The notes under the pieces are model-generated. The model saw only the letters and a program-made list of their open reading frames with translations. It ran no database searches and was not told the origin of the DNA. Below are positions 1-6,484 of a DNA stretch of 12,691 bases, piece by piece. How positions within the stretch are numbered: position 1 is the stretch's first letter; each line of letters opens with the position of its first letter. The stretch comes from JBHHYU01 sp046757725 (GTDB lineage Bacteria; Desulfobacterota; Binatia; UBA9968), in the NCBI GenBank assembly GCA_046757725.1, contig JBHHYU010000088.1:1-12691 (forward strand), in the 5' to 3' direction. The position numbers and the translations under genes were made by a program.

Positions 1-17
1 AACTGAGCTATTCCCGC
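1..17 (-). tRNA. tRNA-Gly, 5' fragment cut by the window edge
   Basis: Read on the minus strand, these 17 bases are GCGGGAATAGCTCAGTT. That is an acceptor strand, the U8-A9 spacer and the start of a D arm, and it matches my recollection of the first 17 bases of E. coli tRNA-Gly(GCC). The anticodon lies outside the window, so the identity rests on the acceptor sequence and on the Thr-Tyr-Gly order typical of tRNA blocks before tuf. The 5' end is only 4 bases from the CCA of tRNA-Tyr, so the two are surely processed from one transcript. Confidence 0.8.
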
Positions 18-21
18 ATGA

Positions 22-107
<86 letters not shown>

Positions 108-194
108 TCCCTTACCCCAACACCCAATCCATAAACACTAAAGGCTACTGGCTTATCCGCAATCCAGTCGGTCAACAGCCTCGGTTTCTCGGTA

Positions 195-269
195 TGGAGC
201 TGGCGATAGGAGTTGAACCTACAACCTGCTGATTACAAATCAGCTGCTCTGCCATTGAGCTACGCCAGC
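195..269 (-). tRNA. tRNA-Thr (anticodon TGT)
   Basis: This is a 75-base tRNA with an encoded CCA at 195-197. The acceptor pairs GCTGGCG with CGCCAGC and the discriminator is U. The anticodon TGT is at 235-237, with stem GCTGA/TCAGC. The T stem closes with a G-U pair and carries the loop TTCAACT. It is the first gene of the leftward Thr-Tyr-Gly block. A candidate promoter lies about 160 bases upstream. Confidence 0.97.
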
Positions 270-430
270 TTTGATTGTGAAACGAACCCATTCACACACC
301 AAAGCAGAAACTTCCTTACTTACCCTTAAAATTGAAAACGGGCCCACCCGCTTGGAAATAACAAAGTATGGACTCGAGCCTATGGCAACCGAACGACTAA
401 TGTAGATTAATTTTTTACCTGTAAACTAAT

Positions 431-460
431 ATGCTAACCATCTTTTAATCCTAATGTCAA
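431..460 (-). promoter_or_regulatory. candidate sigma70 promoter for the Thr-Tyr-Gly tRNA block
   Basis: On the minus strand a perfect TTGACA (-35, at 455-460) is followed after 18 bases by TAGCAT (-10, at 431-436; four of six matches to TATAAT). It lies between the rlmB stop and tRNA-Thr and faces the tRNAs. Transcription would begin near 424, leaving a leader of roughly 150 bases to be removed by RNase P. The -10 box is only fair, so this is a candidate. Confidence 0.5.
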
Positions 461-523
461 TAGAAAACGGGGACAAATTGATTCATTCCCTGATTTCGAT
501 TTAGATCCGGAACAAGCACCGTT

Positions 524-1297
524 TCAATCCTTCAGAGACATCAGCCTCTGTCTAAGTAGTTCGTACATAAAAATACCCCCCGCCACCGCAACATTAAGGG
601 AAGGAATCTTCCCCCTCATGGGGATGGACACTAAAAAATCACACTCCTGCCGGATAACTCGGCGAACTCCACTTCCCTCAGCCCCTAAAATCACAACCAG
701 TTTTTGCGGATATACGCGCCCATAAATGCCTTCTCCCGCTTCAGCATCTAGACCAACAACCCAGTACCCTTTCTCTTTAAGCACCAGAATCACCCGTCGC
801 AGATTAGGGACCTGATAGATTTTCAGGTAGTGAACAGCTCCCGCGGAGGTTTTAACAACCGTGGGTGTCACTCCCACGGCACGATTCTTGGGTATCACCA
901 CATGACGTACTCCCGATCCCTCTGCACTCCGCAAAAGTGCTCCGAGGTTACGTGGGTCAGTGACCCCATCTAAAAGCAAGATCCAGTCATGGTCGGGTGC
1001 GGATGGCAGAGCTTGAAGCAGGTCGGCGAAAGATCCATAACGACATAACGGCACTTTGGCCACAACCCCCTGATGTCTCTTCCCGCCGGCCAGACGGTCT
1101 AATACCCGAGACTCTAGGTAGCGAACCGGTAGGCCGCGGCGTTTCGCCTCTTCGTCAATCGAGCGCAGGGCGGCACGTTTGTGTCCCCTGACTATCATGA
1201 TCTCAAGGAGTGGTCCGGAGGAGGCCCTGATTTTTTCCAGAACGGGATGGAAACCAAAAAGGAAAACAAAATCTTTTTCCCTATCCATTGAAATCAT
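524..1297 (-). CDS. rlmB: RlmB-type 23S rRNA (guanosine-2'-O-)-methyltransferase (SpoU/TrmH family)
   Basis: This 257-residue protein has the usual RlmB length. The N-terminal part (about residues 10-85) is the ribosomal L30e-like substrate-binding domain, starting FLFGFHPVLE. The C-terminal part is the knotted SPOUT methyltransferase domain with all three family motifs: DPRNLGALLR (114-123), LGAEGSGVRR (204-213) and IPMRGKIPSLNVAVA (225-239). The family transfers a methyl group from S-adenosylmethionine to a ribose 2'-OH; in E. coli RlmB modifies G2251 of 23S rRNA. The exact target here is inferred, since close relatives (TrmH, RlmB-like paralogues) share these motifs. The start is uncertain: ATG at 1297 and ATG at 1288 are both in frame and neither has a clear Shine-Dalgarno. 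The gene is divergent from lptF and precedes the tRNA block. Confidence 0.93.
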   Translation of the reverse strand: MISMDREKDFVFLFGFHPVLEKIRASSGPLLEIMIVRGHKRAALRSIDEEAKRRGLPVRYLESRVLDRLAGGKRHQGVVAKVPLCRYGSFADLLQALPSAPDHDWILLLDGVTDPRNLGALLRSAEGSGVRHVVIPKNRAVGVTPTVVKTSAGAVHYLKIYQVPNLRRVILVLKEKGYWVVGLDAEAGEGIYGRVYPQKLVVILGAEGSGVRRVIRQECDFLVSIPMRGKIPSLNVAVAGGIFMYELLRQRLMSLKD

Positions 1298-1349
1298 TCA
1301 CGCTAGGTCCATTTACAAAAAAAGAACCACCGGATAACATGTCGTTACC

Positions 1350-2546
1350 ATGAAACGGACTTTGAGTCTCTATGTAGTCGTGGAGATCCTGCCCCCTTTC
1401 TTTTTTGGACTTCTAGTCTTTACCGGTATCCTTCTCGTCGCTCGCATTTTAAAACTCGTCGACTTGGTGGTTACTCGTGGGGTCCCTTTTCTCCAAACAG
1501 CAAAACTCCTAACTTTTATCCTTCCCACCTTTTTGGAGACGACTCTACCCATGGCTCTCCTGCTCGGAATTTTCCTGGGCCTCGGCCGGCTTTCCAGCGA
1601 CCAAGAGATTCTTGCCCTAAAAGCCACCGGGGTAAGTCCCTCACAGATTCTTCTTCCCATCGGCATGGTTGCGTTGGTTCTCTCTTTAATCATTCTATTG
1701 ATGACCACCTGGTTACGACCTGCGGCCTATCTAGCACTGAAGCAAGAGCTTTACAATATCGCTAAGAACCGCGCCGGAACATTGCTGAAAGGGAAAGTTT
1801 TCAATGACGTTTTCCCCGGTGTACTCATCTACGTGGACGAGGTGGTTCCGCCGGGAAATACCTCTAAGGGGGTACTCATTGTCGACCGCCGTAATCCAGC
1901 AAGGGAAAATATCATCATAGGCAAGGTCGCCCTTTTTCTTCCTGACGAAGAATCAAAAATCCTGAGTTTCAAGCTCTTTGATGGTTCCGTCCATGAAAAA
2001 AACAAGAAGCGGCCTGGGTTTAGCCAGACCCATTTTAACACTTATGACTTCAAGCTCGATGTCGAAGAGACCTTTAGCAATCCTAGGCGGAAAAAAGAGC
2101 CTAACCCAAAAGAGATGTCGCTCCTGCACCTAATAAGGGTGATAAATCTTAAGGAAAAACAGGGGCTAAAACCTACCCCGGAACTCATAGATTTCCATAA
2201 AAGGTTTTCCTTTGCTTTCGCCCCCCTTATATTCAGCCTTCTCGGGGTTTCCTTGGTCATGGTGCCAACACGTTCGCCAACTGGTCGCTCTTGGGGGTTT
2301 GGCCTTTGCCTTACTTGGTTACTTATTTACTACGGCCTCCTATCCCTAGGAAAGGCGCTGGGACAAAAGGAGATTCTTCCCGCGGCGCTTGCCCTGTGGC
2401 TACCCAACATCGTCGTGGGGCTTGTGGCATCCTACTTTTTCAGAAAGGCACTGAAGGAATCTCCGTTTTTGATCCAAGCAAGGTTACAAGACCTATGGAT
2501 AGGTTTGCACCGAAGATTTTTCCACTCTAGGCAGAGGACCGATTAA
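1350..2546 (+). CDS. lptF: LPS export ABC transporter permease LptF
   Basis: This 398-residue YjgP/YjgQ-family protein has three N-terminal membrane helices (about 14-37, 53-78, 100-121), a soluble periplasmic beta-jellyroll section (about 130-285) and three C-terminal helices (about 288-306, 316-335, 343-365). In the known system LptF and LptG form the inner-membrane channel of the LptB2FG transporter, which extracts LPS and passes it to LptC and LptA. The FHKRFSFAFAPL segment just before helix 4 is typical of the family. The final 25 residues are basic and cytoplasmic. The ATG at 1350 is the only in-frame start that fits; its ribosome-binding site is poor. A weak promoter-like TTGAAA (1288-1293) with TTTACA (1312-1317), 18 bases apart, lies upstream and overlaps the start of rlmB. 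It was named F rather than G by gene order and length. lptB, lptC and lptA are not in this window. Confidence 0.93.
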   Translation: MKRTLSLYVVVEILPPFFFGLLVFTGILLVARILKLVDLVVTRGVPFLQTAKLLTFILPTFLETTLPMALLLGIFLGLGRLSSDQEILALKATGVSPSQILLPIGMVALVLSLIILLMTTWLRPAAYLALKQELYNIAKNRAGTLLKGKVFNDVFPGVLIYVDEVVPPGNTSKGVLIVDRRNPARENIIIGKVALFLPDEESKILSFKLFDGSVHEKNKKRPGFSQTHFNTYDFKLDVEETFSNPRRKKEPNPKEMSLLHLIRVINLKEKQGLKPTPELIDFHKRFSFAFAPLIFSLLGVSLVMVPTRSPTGRSWGFGLCLTWLLIYYGLLSLGKALGQKEILPAALALWLPNIVVGLVASYFFRKALKESPFLIQARLQDLWIGLHRRFFHSRQRTD

Positions 2547-2548
2547 GG

Positions 2549-3664
2549 GTGGTCTCAGACAAGATCCATCAGTCCGATTCGATGCCTATAGGAGGCATTT
2601 TAGATCGCTACCTCATAAGCGGTTTCGTAAGGGTCTTTGCCATAAGTCTCCTCTGTGCCTCGGCCTTATATCTCATCGTCGATTTTTTTGACCGGATTGA
2701 CAACTTTCTGCGAGCCGGCGCATCTTTAGGGACCTCGGTCAGGTATTTTCTCTATAAACTTCCCTTATTAGTGTCTCGGGTTGTTGGATTTGCTACTCTT
2801 CTCTCTACGCTCTTTTCTCTCGGAACGTTGTCCCGAACCCAAGAGACTACCGCCATGCGGTCCAGCGGTCTCAGTCTCCGGCGGCTGGCCCTCCCATTAC
2901 TCCTCCTGTCTCTATTGATCTGCCTTTTCAACTTCTTCTGGAATGAGGCCCTGGTTCCCATCTTCAGCCGCAAATCTCACCGCATTTACCGAACGGAAGT
3001 GAAGAAAAAACCGGCTCAGAGTCTCGTTGGAACTAACCATATCTGGATACGCGGCGAGGAAACATTTATCAGCGTGAGTCATGTGGACGTGAGGAGACGC
3101 CTTTTGGAAGGTGTGTCCATTTATCTCCTGAGGCGAGATTTCAGTTTAAGGGGACTGATCACGGTTCCCAGCGTCCACTGGAATGGAACGCGGTGGGAAG
3201 CAAAGGGAGGAGCGGAATGGCTCTTTCTTCGAAATGGTCAAATGACTCAACATAAGGTCCCTACCAATCTACCACTTTTGGAAACCCCGGAGGACTTCAA
3301 GCTCCTTGCTCAAAAACCAGACGAATTAAGCTTTTTCGACCTCCAAAGAAAAATCATTGATCTCAAAGAAAAAGGACTCGATGCTACGGAGTACGAGGTT
3401 GACCTTCAGGTTAAAATGGCGGTTCCGCTGATCTCCCCCCTTATGGTCATCCTAGCCTTTCCATTTGCAATCAAACATGGTCGCCACGGAGGGTTAGCCC
3501 TTAGCTTTGGACTCACCATGCTTATCGGTTTCGGCTATTGGTTTTTCCTGGCCTTTAGTATTTCTTTAGGTCACAGCGGGGTTTTACCTTCTTGGGTCGC
3601 TGCCTGGTTACCCAATTTGACACTGGCTCTGGTCGGATTGTTCTTTTTTACCGCAGAGGAATAA
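2549..3664 (+). CDS. lptG: LPS export ABC transporter permease LptG
   Basis: This is a second YjgP/YjgQ-family permease, the partner of LptF in the inner-membrane LPS extractor. From the GTG at 2549 it has 371 residues. Membrane helices lie near 26-46, 70-92 and 112-134, a periplasmic domain spans about 140-288, and C-terminal helices lie near 291-309, 316-339 and 345-367. The start is a choice. GTG at 2549 lies 2 bases after the lptF stop, with GAGGA 10 bases upstream, suggesting translational coupling. ATG at 2582 (residue 12) would give MPIGGILDRYLI, which aligns better with known LptG N-termini (E. coli MQPFGVLDRYI) and gives 360 residues, but it has no visible Shine-Dalgarno. The gene ends with two in-frame stops, TAA TAG. 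It converges on argC. Confidence 0.93.
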   Translation: MVSDKIHQSDSMPIGGILDRYLISGFVRVFAISLLCASALYLIVDFFDRIDNFLRAGASLGTSVRYFLYKLPLLVSRVVGFATLLSTLFSLGTLSRTQETTAMRSSGLSLRRLALPLLLLSLLICLFNFFWNEALVPIFSRKSHRIYRTEVKKKPAQSLVGTNHIWIRGEETFISVSHVDVRRRLLEGVSIYLLRRDFSLRGLITVPSVHWNGTRWEAKGGAEWLFLRNGQMTQHKVPTNLPLLETPEDFKLLAQKPDELSFFDLQRKIIDLKEKGLDATEYEVDLQVKMAVPLISPLMVILAFPFAIKHGRHGGLALSFGLTMLIGFGYWFFLAFSISLGHSGVLPSWVAAWLPNLTLALVGLFFFTAEE

Positions 3665-3671
3665 TAGAATT

Positions 3672-4748
3672 TCAAGGGACCAAGGCGACCCCTTGCAACC
3701 CCTCTGTTTCAGGTAAACCAACCATCAGATTCATATTTTGTACTGCCTGACCCGCTGCTCCCTTCACCAAGTTATCAATGACCGTGACCACCACCAATCG
3801 GCCGATACGGGAATCATATCTGAGCCCGATGGCACAGTTATTGGAACCCCGGACATCTTTGGTCTGAGGGAAGTAACCTGGGGGAAGAATCTGAATGAAA
3901 GGTTCTTGGTGATAGAAATTCCGGTACATTTTCGCAAGTTTTTTCTCTCCTGGGGATTTTCTGAGTTCAACGTACATCGTGGACAAAATACCACGGCTCA
4001 TAGGAACTAGATGAGGCACAAATAGGACAGGGACTGACCTTTTAGCGATCCGACTGAGTTCTTGCTCGATCTCCGGGATATGCCGATGCAGGCCGACATT
4101 GTAAGCCTTAAAATTTTCGTTGACCTCACTGAAGGAAAGCTCCACTGCACTGCTCTTGCCAGCCCCAGTGACTCCAGATTTCGCGTCAATCACCACTGTA
4201 CCCCGAACAAGTTTTCCGGCGAAGAGAGGGGCGAGGCCGAGCACGGCTCCCGTTGGGTAACAACCCGGATTGGCCACGAGCTGAGCCTTAGCGACACCGT
4301 TGCGGTGCAGCTCAGTCAGGCCATAGATTGCCCCGCGCAAAAGGTGGGCGGCTCTGTGTGGGCGGTACCACTGGAGATAGGTGCTAGGATCTTGAAGACG
4401 AAAATCAGCGCTTAAGTCGATTACTCGGCTTCCCCGCGCAACCAGGTCAGCGACAATTCCCATAGAGGTTCCGTGGGGAAGTGCAGCAAAGGCAAGATCT
4501 ACTTGAGCAGCTATTTTCTGTGATCGTATTTTCTCTAAGACAAGGTCACATTGACCAGAAAGAGAGGGATAAATCTCACTTACACGTTTGCCCGCAAATT
4601 GCTGTGAGGTCACGACCAACAGCTGTACGCGAGGATGGCGGGATAAGAGACGGAGTAGTTCCACCCCTGTGTAACCGGTGGCCCCAAGCACGGCAACACG
4701 GAATTCTGCTTTCTCCTCGATAGATTTCGGCTTAGTCAATAACCTCAA
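3672..4748 (-). CDS. argC: N-acetyl-gamma-glutamyl-phosphate reductase
   Basis: ArgC is the NADPH-dependent enzyme that reduces N-acetylglutamyl-5-phosphate to the semialdehyde, the third step of arginine synthesis in the cytosol. The nucleotide-binding loop GATGYTG is at 22-28, the catalytic cysteine is C163 in NPGCYPTGA, and the active-site histidine lies in HRHIPEIE (221-228). A C-terminal KGAAGQAVQNMN (329-340) completes the family pattern. The protein is 358 residues, with about 15 extra residues before the usual first strand FRVAVLGATG. The start is TTG at 4748, overlapping the rpsI stop as TTGA; a second TTG at codon 4 is also possible. No ATG or GTG occurs in frame before the core, and no Shine-Dalgarno precedes the TTG, so translation is probably coupled to rpsI. 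The rplM-rpsI-argC order is seen in several Deltaproteobacteria-like genomes. Confidence 0.94.
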   Translation of the reverse strand: MRLLTKPKSIEEKAEFRVAVLGATGYTGVELLRLLSRHPRVQLLVVTSQQFAGKRVSEIYPSLSGQCDLVLEKIRSQKIAAQVDLAFAALPHGTSMGIVADLVARGSRVIDLSADFRLQDPSTYLQWYRPHRAAHLLRGAIYGLTELHRNGVAKAQLVANPGCYPTGAVLGLAPLFAGKLVRGTVVIDAKSGVTGAGKSSAVELSFSEVNENFKAYNVGLHRHIPEIEQELSRIAKRSVPVLFVPHLVPMSRGILSTMYVELRKSPGEKKLAKMYRNFYHQEPFIQILPPGYFPQTKDVRGSNNCAIGLRYDSRIGRLVVVTVIDNLVKGAAGQAVQNMNLMVGLPETEGLQGVALVP

Positions 4749-5137
4749 CGCTTGGAATATTGCGGGCGCTTACGTGCTTTATGGCGGCCGTATTTCTTCC
4801 GCTCTGTCGCACGTGGATCGCGGGTAACAAAGCCTGCTTTCTTGAGGGGGGAACGATAATCGGGGCTAACCCGGAGGAGTGCCCGCGTGATTCCATGGCG
4901 AATCGCACCTGCTTGACCAGAGATACCTCCACCTTGAACGTTCACCTCGATATCGAAATTTGCCCTGGTATCAGTAACTTGAAACGGTTGGAGCACTATC
5001 ATGCGGGCGGTTTCACGGCCAAAATAGTCTTCCAGGGTTCGATCATTGACTCGCATGTTTCCTTTGCCTTCCTTTAAATAGACACGGGCCACAGATGTCT
5101 TCCTTCTACCGGTTGCATAGAATACCTTTTCTGCCAT
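4745..5137 (-). CDS. rpsI: 30S ribosomal protein S9
   Basis: S9 binds the 3' domain of 16S rRNA in the small-subunit head, and its C-terminal tail reaches the P-site tRNA. The protein is 130 residues, the same size as typical bacterial S9. The family signature GGGISGQAGAIRHGITRAL is at 69-87. The conserved basic tail ending RPQYSKR is intact. ATG at 5137 has AGGAG 8 bases upstream. That Shine-Dalgarno touches the rplM stop codon, 11 bases away, so the two are co-expressed as in most bacteria. The 3' end overlaps the argC start. Confidence 0.98.
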   Translation of the reverse strand: MAEKVFYATGRRKTSVARVYLKEGKGNMRVNDRTLEDYFGRETARMIVLQPFQVTDTRANFDIEVNVQGGGISGQAGAIRHGITRALLRVSPDYRSPLKKAGFVTRDPRATERKKYGRHKARKRPQYSKR

Positions 5138-5148
5138 ACCTTACACTC

Positions 5149-5589
5149 CTAGACTGTAATAACCAGCGGTTGGGGCTGTTGAGCCTCATGGGGATGGTCA
5201 GACCCGGCGTAGACTTTCAATTTATTAAAGAGCTTGCTTCCTAAACGATTCTTGGGCAGCATGCCTTTAACCGCCAACCGAATAAGAGTCTCCGGTTTAT
5301 CTGTCAGCATCTTCTCTGCAACTGTAGACCGAATGCCTCCTGGATATTCCGAATGCCGATAATAAACTTTTTGTTCCTGTTTCTTTCCCGTAAGCTTAAC
5401 GCCCCGGGCATTCACGACAATAACAAAATCCCCACTATCCACATGAGGCGCAAAGCTTGGCTTGTGTTTCCCTCTCAAAACCCTCGCGATCTCACTGGCC
5501 AGCCGCCCTAACACCTTCCCTTCCGCGTCTACTACATACCACCGGCGCTGAGAGAGCGCCTCTTTCGTCGTCATCTGATAAGTTTTCAT
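5149..5589 (-). CDS. rplM: 50S ribosomal protein L13
   Basis: L13 is an early-assembling protein of the large subunit. The product has 146 residues (E. coli 142). The N-terminus runs RRWYVVDAEGKVLGRLAS, and the L13 signature, from VKGMLPKNRLG through KLKVYAG, is at 107-129. A short extra C-terminal stretch rich in Q and P follows. ATG at 5589 is preceded by GGAAAGG, four bases upstream. The leader from tRNA-Asp is only 35 bases and holds a small stem-loop. In E. coli L13 represses its own rplM-rpsI mRNA; whether that happens here is unknown. Confidence 0.98.
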   Translation of the reverse strand: MKTYQMTTKEALSQRRWYVVDAEGKVLGRLASEIARVLRGKHKPSFAPHVDSGDFVIVVNARGVKLTGKKQEQKVYYRHSEYPGGIRSTVAEKMLTDKPETLIRLAVKGMLPKNRLGSKLFNKLKVYAGSDHPHEAQQPQPLVITV

Positions 5590-5599
5590 AAAACCTTTC

Positions 5600-5620
5600 C
5601 GCGAAAAAACTTAACTCGCG
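5600..5620 (-). promoter_or_regulatory. stem-loop between tRNA-Asp and rplM
   Basis: On the minus strand CGCGA and TCGCG are inverted repeats (extendable by one G-U pair) around a roughly 10-base A/T-rich loop. It sits between the CCA of tRNA-Asp and the rplM ribosome-binding site, overlapping the upstream edge of the latter. It could help tRNA/mRNA processing or act as a regulatory site. The stem is short and the function is inference only. Confidence 0.35.
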
Positions 5621-5624
5621 CAAT

Positions 5625-5701
<77 letters not shown>

Positions 5702-5727
5702 GACTCAATTTTTAAGGCTTGGCAAAC

Positions 5728-5802
5728 TGGTGGGCGGTACAGGATTTGAACCTGTGACCCCCGGCTTGTAAGGCCGATGCTCTCCCGCTGAGCTAACCGC
5801 CC
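5728..5802 (-). tRNA. tRNA-Val (anticodon TAC)
   Basis: This is a 75-base tRNA with an encoded CCA at 5728-5730 and discriminator A. The acceptor pairs GGGCGGT with ACCGCCC. The anticodon TAC is at 5768-5770, in loop CTTACAA. The D arm is TAGCTCAGCGGGAGAGC and the T loop TTCAAAT. It is the first gene of the Val-Asp-rplM-rpsI-argC series. The 98 bases between it and hup contain only a poor promoter match (TTGAGG at 5865-5870, 17 bases, TAAACG at 5842-5847), so read-through from hup is also possible. Confidence 0.97.
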
Positions 5803-5900
5803 CCTCGGCCGAAGCATCAGACCCCTAACCAAAGCCTCGAGCGTTTACTTCCTCAAATTATCCGCCTCAAGGCCCTTTCCGGTTTTTAAAAAAACAAGAT

Positions 5901-6173
5901 TCAGTTGAGGGACTCTTTCAGCGTCTTGCCAGCCTTAAACTTTGCGGCTCGAGAGGAGGCAATATGAATGGTCTCACCTGTTTTGGGATTTCTTCCCGTT
6001 CTCTCCTTGCGAAGGGAAACCGAGAAGGTCCCAAAACCGGAGATGTTGATCTTACCGCCGTTCTTCAAAGCACCTATGATGTCGTCAAAGACCCCATTGA
6101 CAATCTCTTCTGCTTTCTGCTTGGGAAGCTCTGTCTTGGCCACAACAGAATCGATCAAGTCCGCCTTTGTCAT
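5901..6173 (-). CDS. hup: DNA-binding protein HU
   Basis: HU is a nucleoid protein that bends and compacts DNA as a dimer. Starting from ATG at 6173 the product is exactly 90 residues, the standard HU length, beginning MTKADLIDSV. The DNA-binding arm signature starts GFGTFSVSLRKERTG at 46-60 and continues RNPKTG (61-66), with the intercalating proline at P63. The C-terminus is KFKAGKTLKESLN. A GTG further upstream (6191) would add six residues that are really the Shine-Dalgarno AAGGGGGGAGAA, so it is rejected. HU rather than IHF is favoured by its place after lon (as hupB in E. coli) and by the HU-like tail. Just after the stop is a run of seven T, without a convincing hairpin. Confidence 0.95.
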   Translation of the reverse strand: MTKADLIDSVVAKTELPKQKAEEIVNGVFDDIIGALKNGGKINISGFGTFSVSLRKERTGRNPKTGETIHIASSRAAKFKAGKTLKESLN

Positions 6174-6484
6174 TTCTCCCCCCTTTATCACCCCGTCACA
6201 GCTACCCGCAGGGTGTTTGTGTCTTATAACAGCACGATGGTCCTGGTGTCAATCGTTTTAGCGCATGTTTAAAATACACTATCGCCCAGGCTGGTCAAAA
6301 AGTTCCAAGGAAACGCCGCCGTAGGGAATCCCGTAAGCCGATGAACTCAGACACATGTCAAAGCACATAGGAACTACCTGGTCAAGCACAAGTATCCTTA
6401 CTACCTGCCTCCGTGGCACCACCGTGCCGGCAGAGCAGCCGTTTTTAACGATCTATTTTAGAATTCACCCCAGGCAAGCTAACT
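6174..6484. other. 311-base gap between lon and hup
   Basis: This is the longest stretch without a confident gene in the window. It holds the hup promoter at its hup-proximal end. A bulged stem-loop lies at 6405-6433 (CTGCC and GGCAC arms paired with GTGCC and GGCAG, 4-base loop). On the plus strand a T5 run follows 8 bases later, but no plus-strand gene precedes it. A minus-strand ORF of 29 codons at 6279-6368 lacks a clear ribosome-binding site. No intrinsic terminator for lon is obvious. Confidence 0.6.
6223..6252 (-). promoter_or_regulatory. sigma70-type promoter of hup
   Basis: On the minus strand a perfect -35 TTGACA (6247-6252) is followed after 18 bases by TATAAG (6223-6228; five of six matches). 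Transcription would begin around 6216, about 43 bases before the hup ATG. This means hup can be expressed apart from the tig-clpP-clpX-lon series. It is the best promoter match I found in the window. Confidence 0.85.

Noticed and set aside
6174..6191. Upstream GTG start for hup adding six residues
   Set aside because: These codons form the AAGGGGGGAGAA ribosome-binding site of the ATG at 6173, which gives the standard 90-residue HU.
5964..6272. Two plus-strand ORFs of about 100 residues opposite hup
   Set aside because: They are antisense to an unambiguous HU gene and its promoter, and look like shadow frames.
6356..6361. A second TTGACA on the minus strand in the lon-hup gap
   Set aside because: No -10-like hexamer occurs 16-18 bases downstream (GGCTTA, GCTTAC or CTTACG).
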